A stretch of DNA of 7,676 nucleotides, taken from Clostridia bacterium. Lineage in GTDB: Bacteria; Bacillota; Clostridia; TANB77; CAG-508. Shown here one piece after another: positions 1-6,235 of the stretch. Below the pieces are notes generated by a model. It saw nothing but the letters and a program-made list of their open reading frames with translations. It searched no databases and was not told the origin of the DNA. Position 1 is the stretch's first letter; each line of letters opens with the position of its first letter. The position numbers and the translations under genes were made by a program. The stretch spans positions 1-7,676 of the forward strand of contig CAADUZ010000021.1 in the NCBI GenBank assembly GCA_900752335.1. The letters are read 5' to 3'.

Positions 1-312
1 AATATAAATATAGATAGTGTTAAAAGCTTAAAAATGCTAGAGCCTTATGGTGAAGCAAATAAAATGCCATTATTTCTATTTAAAGATTTAAAAATCAACT
101 CTATAAGAGCTTTATCAGATGGAAAGCATTTAAAGCTAACCTTAAAAGAAGATAATTTTATGATAAATGCGATAGGATTTAACATGGGAGAATTGTCAGA
201 AAAATATCTTTTAGATGACAAGGTGGACGTAGTCGGAAGTTTAGAGATAAATTCTTTTAATGGAAATGATAGTATACAAATTGTATTAAAGGACATTAGA
301 AAGTCATACTAA
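1..312 (+). CDS. recJ: RecJ single-stranded-DNA-specific 5'-3' exonuclease, C-terminal part (5' end outside window)
   Basis: The reading frame is open from base 1 and ends at TAA 310-312, so the window holds only the last 103 residues. Residues 13-25 read LEPYGEANKMPLF, close to the RecJ family signature (L-x-P-[FY]-G-x-x-N-x-x-P-x-F) that opens the C-terminal OB-fold. The strand-rich remainder (for example KVDVVGSLEIN and DSIQIVLKDIR) fits that DNA-binding fold. The catalytic DHH and DHHA1 domains lie upstream and cannot be inspected. RecJ degrades 5'-ended single strands in recombination and mismatch/base-excision repair in the cytoplasm. The ATG at 34 is internal to the domain and is not the start. 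Only 15 bases separate the stop from the next ATG, indicating co-transcription with relA. The family is identified from the motif plus the well-known recJ-relA neighbourhood of Firmicutes. Confidence 0.88.
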   Translation, partial: NINIDSVKSLKMLEPYGEANKMPLFLFKDLKINSIRALSDGKHLKLTLKEDNFMINAIGFNMGELSEKYLLDDKVDVVGSLEINSFNGNDSIQIVLKDIRKSY

Positions 313-327
313 AAAGGGGGGAAAAGT

Positions 328-2529
328 ATGTCAGAATATAAAGAAGTGGGAATTGAAGATATAATATCTACAGTAAAAAAACAAAAAGGTAGAAGAGATA
401 TTAAAATAATACAAAAAGCATATGATTATGCGAAAGCAAAACATGGGGATCAATTAAGAAAATCAGGAGAACCATATATTATCCATCCTGTGCAAGTGGC
501 ATATACGCTTAGCTCACTTGGCATGGACGATAATACTATTTGTGCTGCCCTTTTACATGACGTACTAGAGGACACAGATACAACATATGCAGATTTGGAG
601 AAAGAGTTTAATTCAGAAGTTGCATATATGGTAGATGGTGTTACAAAATTAAGCAAATTGCAATATGCAAGTGTGGAAGAACAACAGGTAGAAAATTATA
701 GAAAAATGTTCCTTGCAATGGGAAAAGATATACGTGTAATTTTAATAAAACTTGCAGATAGACTTCATAATATGAGAACACTAAAATATTTATCAAGAGA
801 TAGACAGATAGCAAACGCAAAAGAAACGATGGAACTATATGCGCCTCTTGCTAATAGACTTGGTGTGTACTCTCTAAAATGGGAATTAGAGGATTTATCG
901 TTTAAATATCTATACCCAGAGGAATTTAGAGAAATAGTAGAAGGAATAGATAAAAAAAGAGAAGAAAGATTAAAATTCATTGACTTAATAATGGACCAAA
1001 TTAAGGCAGAATTAAAAAAACAAAAAATTGATGCAGAAGTAACAGGAAGAGCAAAACATTTATACAGTATTTACAGAAAAATGAAAAGAGATAATAAAAC
1101 ATTGGACCAAATATATGATTTATTCGCATTAAGAATACTAGTAAATTCTGTAAAAGATTGTTATGCAGTGTTAGGTATAGTACATGATTTATATAACCCA
1201 ATGCCAGGAAGGTTTAAAGATTATATTGCTGTGCCAAAACCAAATATGTACCAATCATTACATACAACTTTAATTGGACCAAAGGGAACGCCATTTGAAG
1301 TACAAATTCGTACATGGGATATGCATAGGGTTGCTGAATATGGTATCGCAGCACACTGGGCATATAAAGAGTCTAGTTTCTTTAGTGGAAAAAAATCAAA
1401 TGTAAAAGTAGAAGAAGACAAACTTGCATGGGTTAGAGAAACTTTAGAGTGGCAAAGTGAAATGCAAGACCCGGAAGAATTTATGCAAACATTGAAAAAA
1501 GAACTATTTGAAGACGAGGTATATATATTTACACCAAAAGGTGCAATAAAGGTACTTCCAAAAGGCGCAACACCAATAGATTTTGCATATCAAATACATG
1601 AACAAATAGGGCATCATATGGTAGGCTGCAAAATAAATAGCAAAATGATGCCAATTATAACAAAACTAAAAAGTGGAGATATAGTAGAAATACTAACTTC
1701 AGACCAAGCAAAAGGTCCAAGTAGGGACTGGCTTAAATTTGTAAAAAGTTCTGGCGCAAGAAATAAAATATTATCATGGTTTAAGAAAAATCAAAGAGCA
1801 GAAAACATAGAAAAAGGAAAAGACTTAATAGAAAGAGAATTAAAAAAGATAGGCGTAAAACATGAAGATTTATTTAAACCAGAATTCATAAATGCTGCAT
1901 TAAATAGATATAAATACAATTCTATAGACGATATGTATGCAAGTGTTGGATTTGGTTCAATATCGCCAGGAAAAGTAATAGCAAGAATGTTAGAAGAATA
2001 CAGAAAAGTGCATAAAGAAGACGATATAGAAAAAACATTAGAAGCACTTTCAAAAGAAAAAGTACATAAAGAAAAACCATCACAAAACGGAATTATTGTA
2101 AAGGGAATAGACAACTGTTTAGTAAAACTATCAAAATGTTGTAACCCAGTTCCTGGAGATGAAATAATAGGCTATATAACAAGAGGAAGAGGAGTATCAG
2201 TACATAGAACAGACTGCGTAAATACAAAAAACTTGCTAGAAGAAGGAAACAGAATAATAGACGTGTACTGGAGCGACAACAAAAAAACTACATATAGTGC
2301 AGATATTGAAATATATGCAAACGATAGATTAGGACTTTTAGCAGACGTAATAAAAGTGCTAGGAGATAATAAATGCAACATAATGGCAATAACTTCAAAA
2401 ACAAACAAAGAAAAAATTGCAATAATAGAATTAACTGTAGAAGTAGAAAATATAGAAAAATTAAACACAGTGCTTAAGAATTTAAGAAAAATCGATAGCG
2501 TATATGAAGTAAAAAGAAAGAAACAATAA
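328..2529 (+). CDS. relA: Bifunctional (p)ppGpp synthetase/hydrolase (Rel/RelA-SpoT homologue)
   Basis: This 733-aa protein has the full-length family layout. It makes (p)ppGpp from ATP and GDP/GTP and also hydrolyses it, setting the stringent response in the cytoplasm and on ribosomes. The hydrolase domain (about 25-195) keeps the HD metal site: H53, H77-D78, E81-D82 and DRLHN 144-148. The synthetase domain (about 235-345) keeps GRAKHLYSIYRK around R241, D264 in YDLFALRI, and E324 in FEVQIRT. The RFKD motif (295-298) is the form usual in bifunctional Rel rather than synthetase-only RelA. TGS spans about 397-458. The zinc-finger/CC region has C597, C604-C605, H626 and C630. ACT covers about 656-730. 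Both active sites therefore look intact. The ATG is preceded by an AGGGGGG site (315-321). Unlike many Firmicutes there is no apt gene between recJ and this gene. Confidence 0.97.
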   Translation: MSEYKEVGIEDIISTVKKQKGRRDIKIIQKAYDYAKAKHGDQLRKSGEPYIIHPVQVAYTLSSLGMDDNTICAALLHDVLEDTDTTYADLEKEFNSEVAYMVDGVTKLSKLQYASVEEQQVENYRKMFLAMGKDIRVILIKLADRLHNMRTLKYLSRDRQIANAKETMELYAPLANRLGVYSLKWELEDLSFKYLYPEEFREIVEGIDKKREERLKFIDLIMDQIKAELKKQKIDAEVTGRAKHLYSIYRKMKRDNKTLDQIYDLFALRILVNSVKDCYAVLGIVHDLYNPMPGRFKDYIAVPKPNMYQSLHTTLIGPKGTPFEVQIRTWDMHRVAEYGIAAHWAYKESSFFSGKKSNVKVEEDKLAWVRETLEWQSEMQDPEEFMQTLKKELFEDEVYIFTPKGAIKVLPKGATPIDFAYQIHEQIGHHMVGCKINSKMMPIITKLKSGDIVEILTSDQAKGPSRDWLKFVKSSGARNKILSWFKKNQRAENIEKGKDLIERELKKIGVKHEDLFKPEFINAALNRYKYNSIDDMYASVGFGSISPGKVIARMLEEYRKVHKEDDIEKTLEALSKEKVHKEKPSQNGIIVKGIDNCLVKLSKCCNPVPGDEIIGYITRGRGVSVHRTDCVNTKNLLEEGNRIIDVYWSDNKKTTYSADIEIYANDRLGLLADVIKVLGDNKCNIMAITSKTNKEKIAIIELTVEVENIEKLNTVLKNLRKIDSVYEVKRKKQ

Positions 2530-2577
2530 TGTCACCTCTGTCACCGAACTGCCACTTTTGTCACTTTTGGGGACAGG
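2530..2577. repeat. Short GC-rich REP-like repeat in the relA / hydrolase gap
   Basis: Directly after the relA stop lies a 48-bp block with about 52% GC (25 of 48), far above its surroundings. It holds four spaced copies of TGYCAC, starting at 2530, 2539, 2550 and 2559 (steps of 9, 11 and 9), and ends in TTTTGGGGACAGG. CTGTC (2538-2542) can pair with GACAG (2572-2576), and TGTC (2559-2562) with GACA (2572-2575). From memory, phrases like TGTCACTTTTGGGGACAGG recur as dispersed intergenic repeats in clostridial genomes, but I could not check this. It has no T-tract, so it is not a standard terminator. It could be a REP/RAYT-type element or a fragment of one. Confidence 0.55.
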
Positions 2578-2616
2578 TTAAAATCAGATAAATAGAGGAG
2601 AAACGGAGAGAAAAAC

Positions 2617-3267
2617 ATGCTATTAAAACAATTAAGATTAGCATCTAATATAGATAAGATAGTTACAAATTGCTATATAGTACAAGATGAAGAAACAAAG
2701 GAAACAATGGTAATAGATCCTGCTGCAGAGTGCGATAAAATAGTGGAAATGCTAGATATTATAGGAGCAAAACTAAAGTATATATATTTAACGCACTGCC
2801 ATGGCGACCATATTGGTGCAGCAGAAGAATTAAAAAATATAAAAAATGGAAAAGTACTAATACATGCGGAGGATTATGAAGGATTAAAAAATCCGGACAT
2901 AAATTTGACTGGGTTTATGTCAGAAAAGCCAATATCATTTGAAGCTGATGCAAGGGTAAATGATGGAGATATATTGCATCTTGGAAATTTAGAGTTTAAG
3001 GTTATTCATACACCAGGACATACAAAAGGAGGAAGTAGCTTGTACTGCGAAGCAGAACAAATGCTATTTTCTGGAGATACTCTTTTCAAAGGTATGTGGG
3101 GTAGAACAGATTTACCAACAAGTAGCTTTGAAGATATTATGAGTTCAATAACAAATAAATTATTAGTTCTTCCTGACGAAACTATAGTATATCCAGGACA
3201 TGGAATATCAACTAAAATAGTGGAAGAAGAACCAATTTACTATAACTTAATGCCAGGAGAAGAATAA
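2617..3267 (+). CDS. Metallo-beta-lactamase-fold hydrolase (glyoxalase II-like, YcbL-type)
   Basis: This 216-aa protein spans a compact, single-domain metallo-beta-lactamase fold. The metal-binding set is complete: the HCHGDH motif gives H60, H62, D64 and H65, then H135 in HTPGHTKGG, D154 in SGDTLF, and H195 in YPGHG. The GDTLF and GRTD elements and the small size are typical of YcbL-like glyoxalase II relatives, which hydrolyse thioesters such as S-lactoylglutathione in vitro. The long C-terminal helical domain of classical GloB is absent, so the true substrate is unknown. There is no signal peptide, so it is cytoplasmic. The ATG is chosen for GGAG at 2605-2608, 8 bases upstream; a second purine run (GAGGAG, 2595-2600) lies further off. 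The gene sits between relA and hisS, its usual place in Clostridia, and ends 15 bases before hisS. Confidence 0.92.
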   Translation: MLLKQLRLASNIDKIVTNCYIVQDEETKETMVIDPAAECDKIVEMLDIIGAKLKYIYLTHCHGDHIGAAEELKNIKNGKVLIHAEDYEGLKNPDINLTGFMSEKPISFEADARVNDGDILHLGNLEFKVIHTPGHTKGGSSLYCEAEQMLFSGDTLFKGMWGRTDLPTSSFEDIMSSITNKLLVLPDETIVYPGHGISTKIVEEEPIYYNLMPGEE

Positions 3268-3282
3268 AAGGAGGGAATTTTT

Positions 3283-4593
3283 ATGAAAGTAGAGCCACGT
3301 ACATTACCAGGTTTTATGGAATTACTGCCAACTGAACAAATAAAATTTAATAGCGTGATGGACAAAATAAGAAAATCGTATGAAAGATTTGGCTTTTTAC
3401 CATTGGACACACCAATTATAGAAATGGCTGACGTACTTCTTGCAAAAGCAGGAGGGGAAACAGAAAAGCAAATATATCGATTTAATAAGGGAGAAAACGA
3501 TTTAGCTTTGCGTTTCGATTTGACTGTACCACTTGCCAAATATGTTTGTGAATACAACAATGATATCAGTTTTCCATTTAAGAGATATCAAATAGGAAAA
3601 GTATATAGAGGAGAAAGACCTCAAAAAGGCAGATATAGAGAATTTTATCAATGTGACATAGATATAATTGGTGATGGAACTTTAAGTATTGTAAATGATG
3701 CAGAAATTCCAAGTGTAATTTATACAACTATAAAGGAAATTGGATTTGATAATTTTACAATAAGAATAAACAATAGAAAAATATTGAACGGTCTATTTGC
3801 AGAACTAGAACTAGAAAAAGATTCAGTAGAAATAATGAGAATAATTGATAAACTAGAAAAAATAGGTACAGATAATGTAGTAAAATGTTTACAAGACTTA
3901 AATATAGAGAAAACAAAAATAGACAAAATATTAGATTTTATACAAATAGAAGGAAGCACAGACGAAAAGCTAGAAAAATTATCAGAACTAAACTTTACAA
4001 ACGAACTATTTTTAGAAGGTTTAAATGAACTAAAAGAAGTTGTAAAATATGTTAGATTATTTGGTGTACCAGATGCAAACTTTAAAGTAGATTTAACTAT
4101 TGCGAGAGGATTGGATTACTACACAGGAACAGTATATGAAACATTTTTAAATGATTATAGAGAACTTGGAAGTGTTTGCTCTGGTGGAAGGTATGACAAT
4201 TTAGCAGAATTTTATACAGATAAGAAAATGCCAGGTGTAGGTGTATCAATAGGGCTTACACGACTATTTTCAAAATTAAGTGAACTTAATATACTAAAAG
4301 AAAAAGAAGAATCTATTTCTAAAGTATTAGTTGTATCTATGTCAGACGACATTTCCAGAGCGTTAGAAGTAGCAACGATAGTACGTAGCAAAGGAATAAA
4401 TACAGACGTATATTTAGAAGATAAAAAAATAAAAGCAAAATTTAAATATGCAGATAAACTAAAAATTCCATATGTAGCAGTAATAGGAGAAGAAGAAGAA
4501 AAAAATGGAACAGTTACATTAAAAAATATGACGACAGGAGAACAAGAGGAAGTAAGCATAGAAAAAATGCTAGAAATTTTAAAAGACGAATAA
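3283..4593 (+). CDS. hisS: Histidyl-tRNA synthetase
   Basis: This 436-aa class II aminoacyl-tRNA synthetase has the usual bacterial HisRS length. It charges tRNA-His with histidine using ATP. Motif 1 lies around residues 38-50 (FLPLDTPIIEMAD). Motif 2 is YRGERPQKGRYREFYQ at 108-123, with the ATP-contacting arginines. The HisRS-specific HisA block ARGLDYYTGTVYE is at 274-286, including R275. SGGRYDNL is at 300-307, and motif 3 (GVGVSIGLTRL, with R327) is at 318-328. The anticodon-binding domain covers about 346-435. This domain and the HisA block argue against the catalytically dead regulator HisZ. The start follows AGGAGGG, 7 bases from the ATG. No room exists upstream for a T-box leader, so expression probably follows the recJ-relA operon. 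A strong terminator follows the stop codon. Confidence 0.97.
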   Translation: MKVEPRTLPGFMELLPTEQIKFNSVMDKIRKSYERFGFLPLDTPIIEMADVLLAKAGGETEKQIYRFNKGENDLALRFDLTVPLAKYVCEYNNDISFPFKRYQIGKVYRGERPQKGRYREFYQCDIDIIGDGTLSIVNDAEIPSVIYTTIKEIGFDNFTIRINNRKILNGLFAELELEKDSVEIMRIIDKLEKIGTDNVVKCLQDLNIEKTKIDKILDFIQIEGSTDEKLEKLSELNFTNELFLEGLNELKEVVKYVRLFGVPDANFKVDLTIARGLDYYTGTVYETFLNDYRELGSVCSGGRYDNLAEFYTDKKMPGVGVSIGLTRLFSKLSELNILKEKEESISKVLVVSMSDDISRALEVATIVRSKGINTDVYLEDKKIKAKFKYADKLKIPYVAVIGEEEEKNGTVTLKNMTTGEQEEVSIEKMLEILKDE

Positions 4594-4600
4594 AAAATAA

Positions 4601-4642
4601 AAAATATAACCTATAAAATTAATAAATAGGTTATATTTTTTT
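4601..4642 (+). terminator. Intrinsic terminator ending the recJ-relA-hydrolase-hisS operon
   Basis: A perfect 14-bp stem is formed by AAAATATAACCTAT (4601-4614) and ATAGGTTATATTTT (4626-4639) around an 11-base loop. The right arm runs into seven T residues (4636-4642). The A-run on the left also allows weak function in the opposite direction. It begins 7 bases after the hisS stop and separates this operon from spoIIP. Confidence 0.92.
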
Positions 4643-4694
4643 GCCTATCAGCATATATTTATATATAGTATACTTGTACAAAATAGGGGGATAT

Positions 4695-5807
4695 ATGATA
4701 AATTTAGCTGTAATAGAATTAAAAGATATTGTAAAATATCTAGTAAAAATAACTATAACTATAGTAATTGTAATTGCTTTAACAAAATTTTTCTCTGGTT
4801 TTAAAAACAAGTTAAATATAGATAAAAATGCATTTTTATCATGTTTAGATATAGAAATTCCAAGTATAAAGTTAGCTAATAAACAGGAAAACATGCAAAC
4901 AAATATGCAGCCACAAAAACCACTAAAAATGGCATTAGATATGGAATTGGGAATATTGGGCAGTGTGGAAAAAAATGAAGAAGTAGAAAATACAAAAGAA
5001 GAGAAAAAAGAAGAAAGCAAAGATGCAGAAGAAGAACTAAAAGAAGCGCAAACAGGACTAAACACAGAAGTTTTGGAAAGTAATGTACCAGAAAAATACA
5101 CAAGTGAATATAACGGGGTAAAAATAAGAAATGAAACAGATATAAAGCTTACTAAAGAAATGCTTACACCAAATGTAGACGTAAATACAGAAAATATTGT
5201 AATATATCACACTCATACATGCGAAAGCTACACACCAACAGAAAACTACAAATACAAAGCATCAGGAAATTTTAGAACATTGGATATAAACTATTCTGTG
5301 GCAAGAGTAGGAACAGAGCTTACTAAATATATGCAGCATTATGGATATAACGTAATACATGATACAACATTATATGATTACCCATCATATAGTGAATCAT
5401 ATGATAGGTCACTAAAAGCAGTGGCAAAAATTTTGCAAGAAAATGAGGAAACAGACGTATTATTTGATATACATAGAGATGCGATAGGAGATAGCACATA
5501 TGCACCAACAGTAAAAATAGGGGATGAAGAAGCGGCACAACTCATGTTTGTTATAGGAAGTGACGGAGGAGGAAGTGAGCATGATAACTGGAATGAAAAC
5601 TTAAAACTTGCAATAAAAATACAGGAAAAAGCAAATGAACTCTATCCAGGACTATTTAAACCAATAATATTAAGAAATAGTAGATATAACCAACAACTAG
5701 CCAAAGGTGCAAGCATAATAGAAGTAGGTGCAACAGGAAATACCATGGAACAGTGCTTAACAAGTATGAAATACTTATCAAAGGTATTGAGCGAAGTTTT
5801 GAAATAG
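4695..5807 (+). CDS. spoIIP: Stage II sporulation protein P, engulfment peptidoglycan amidase/endopeptidase
   Basis: The 370-aa product has a short N-terminus, one membrane helix (about residues 13-32, VKYLVKITITIVIVIALT), an acidic, Lys/Glu-rich linker (about 91-120) and a C-terminal SpoIIP domain (about 165-368). Family landmarks are IVIYHTHTCESY (168-179), FDIHRDAIGD (257-266), SRYNQQLAKGASIIEVGA (329-346) and a final helix. H172/H174, E177, H260 and E343 are the likely zinc and catalytic residues, by analogy with other amidases of this fold. SpoIIP works with SpoIID and SpoIIM in the mother-cell membrane, cutting septal peptidoglycan during engulfment. I start at ATG 4695, after AGGGGG (4685-4690, a tight 4-base gap), because the upstream in-frame TTG at 4641 lies in the hisS terminator T-tract. 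Mother-cell sigma-E control is expected from the family, but no clean sigma-E promoter is visible. No obvious terminator follows. Confidence 0.93.
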   Translation: MINLAVIELKDIVKYLVKITITIVIVIALTKFFSGFKNKLNIDKNAFLSCLDIEIPSIKLANKQENMQTNMQPQKPLKMALDMELGILGSVEKNEEVENTKEEKKEESKDAEEELKEAQTGLNTEVLESNVPEKYTSEYNGVKIRNETDIKLTKEMLTPNVDVNTENIVIYHTHTCESYTPTENYKYKASGNFRTLDINYSVARVGTELTKYMQHYGYNVIHDTTLYDYPSYSESYDRSLKAVAKILQENEETDVLFDIHRDAIGDSTYAPTVKIGDEEAAQLMFVIGSDGGGSEHDNWNENLKLAIKIQEKANELYPGLFKPIILRNSRYNQQLAKGASIIEVGATGNTMEQCLTSMKYLSKVLSEVLK

Positions 5808-5813
5808 AACGAT

Positions 5814-5857
5814 ATATTACAAAAATATTACAGAAATATTAAAAATACATTACAATA
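5814..5857. promoter_or_regulatory. Four 11-bp-period direct repeats upstream of the promoter, candidate operator array
   Basis: Four head-to-tail 11-mers follow each other: ATATTACAAAA, ATATTACAGAA, ATATTAAAAAT and ACATTACAATA. The period matches about one DNA helical turn, so the ATTACA-like cores face the same side. The array ends 12 bases before the -35 box and its first three units are kept almost unchanged in copy B (7499-7531). This suits an activator or nucleoid-protein site, or an UP-element-like A-tract. The binding factor is unknown. Confidence 0.45.
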
Positions 5858-5869
5858 CGCTGAAAGTAA

Positions 5870-5898
5870 TTGAAAAATAAATACAAATAGTATACAAT
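5870..5898 (+). promoter_or_regulatory. Sigma-A-type promoter of the chimera cassette (copy A)
   Basis: TTGAAA (5870-5875) and TACAAT (5893-5898) are separated by an ideal 17 bp, predicting a start near 5905. A short inverted repeat, ACAAT-AAA-ATTGT (5894-5906), overlaps the -10 box and start region and could be an operator. The whole element is identical in copy B. It would give a leader of about 330 nt before the gene at 6236. Confidence 0.72.
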
Positions 5899-5973
5899 AA
5901 AATTGTGTAAAACAAGATAAAGCTTATTAGAATAAAAAGAAAAATTAAGAAAAAATGCGAAAGGGAAAATAAA

Positions 5974-6154
5974 GTGAGAAACAGTAGAAGAATAAAAACA
6001 AGCGAAACGCTTGAAGCTGTAAGAGAGAGAGAGAGAGAGAGAGCTATATTCTAAAGAAATAGGCTTTATTAATTATGCAAAAAAATTAGTAAAAATAGAT
6101 GATATAAGAATATATAGAAGAAAGGGCGGATTATATGCCAAGATAGGCATGTAG
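5974..6154 (+). CDS. Short leader ORF interrupted by an AG microsatellite (out of frame in this sequence)
   Basis: A GTG at 5974 follows a Shine-Dalgarno-like AAAGGG 8 bases upstream and opens a frame reading MRNSRRIKTSETLEAV, then Arg-Glu repeats from the AG tract. As written, with 11 AG units, it ends at TAA 6052-6054 after 26 residues. The frame entered after the tract (codons from 6044) stays open to TAG 6152-6154 and encodes LYSKEIGFINYAKK and so on. Adding one AG unit, or removing two, joins both parts into a 60-aa basic peptide with no recognised domain. The end of this ORF overlaps the terminator hairpin at 6121-6164. It may be a leader peptide controlling that terminator, a phase-variable small protein, or a decayed or chance ORF. 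No homologue is recognised, and reality of translation is inferred only from start, spacing and open frame. Confidence 0.4.
5999..6013 (+). other. Small perfect hairpin in the leader
   Basis: CAAGCG (5999-6004) pairs fully with CGCTTG (6008-6013) around the loop AAA. It lies in the leader RNA just before the AG tract, inside the short ORF. It has no T-run after it, so it is not a terminator. It might be a pause or protein-binding hairpin. Confidence 0.4.
6022..6043. repeat. (AG)11 dinucleotide microsatellite
   Basis: Twenty-two bases of uninterrupted AG units lie in the transcribed leader, between the promoter and the chimera gene and inside the short ORF. Dinucleotide tracts of this length are rare in bacterial genomes and are classic substrates for slipped-strand mispairing. 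All three frames through the tract are open, alternating Arg and Glu, so unit number sets the downstream frame. Confidence 0.97.
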
Positions 6155-6166
6155 TCTGTCCTTTTT
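6121..6166 (+). terminator. Intrinsic terminator / attenuator in the leader of the chimera gene
   Basis: The left arm 6121-6139 and right arm 6146-6164 form a 19-bp stem with no mismatch if four G-U pairs are allowed, around a 6-base loop (AAGATA). It is followed by T at 6162-6166. The stem ends 71 bases before the chimera ATG, and no convincing promoter lies between them. It should therefore stop most transcripts from the 5870-5898 promoter unless something prevents folding. The stop codon of the repaired short ORF (6152-6154) is inside the right arm. Confidence 0.85.
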
Positions 6167-6235
6167 GTGTGCAAAAAATACATAAATTTAGATATTAATT
6201 TTAAAAAAATATATAACATAGGGAGGAAAATTAAA

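Larger units (their letters stand above)
5814..5947 (+). repeat. Direct repeat copy A: promoter/leader module upstream of the chimera gene
   Basis: This 134-bp block recurs at 7499-7631 (133 bp) in the same orientation, with roughly 93% identity by eye and one single-base gap. A core of 46 bp (5863-5908), covering the promoter, is identical. It starts 6 bases after the spoIIP stop. The two copies flank the pilin/flagellin-like gene, so the unit (leader, gene, terminator) looks like a cassette that has been duplicated. No transposase or terminal inverted repeats accompany it. Confidence 0.9.

Noticed and set aside
4641..4694. An in-frame TTG at 4641 that would lengthen SpoIIP by 18 residues.
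   Set aside because: It lies in the T-tract of the hisS terminator and has no ribosome site. ATG 4695 has AGGGGG just upstream and gives a normal SpoIIP N-terminus before the membrane helix.
4645..4694. A sigma-E promoter for spoIIP (GCATATAT and TGTACAAA, or the TATACT at 4669).
   Set aside because: The candidate -10 matches are only partial and their spacings to the -35-like sequences are wrong. In such AT-rich DNA these hits are expected by chance.
4631..5103. Long minus-strand open frames opposite spoIIP, rich in Ser, Phe and Leu.
   Set aside because: They mirror the Glu/Lys-rich linker codons of SpoIIP, have no ribosome sites, and overlap a confident gene.
5905..6166. A known riboswitch (for example c-di-GMP or T-box) in the chimera leader.
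   Set aside because: Apart from the small CAAGCG hairpin and the terminator I see no conserved aptamer core or T-box sequence. Low-complexity AG and A-rich stretches dominate.
6167..6235. A GTG at 6167 that would add 23 residues to the prepilin-like protein.
   Set aside because: No Shine-Dalgarno precedes it, it abuts the terminator T-run, and it would bury the typical short MKKQNG leader. ATG 6236 follows GGGAGG at good spacing.
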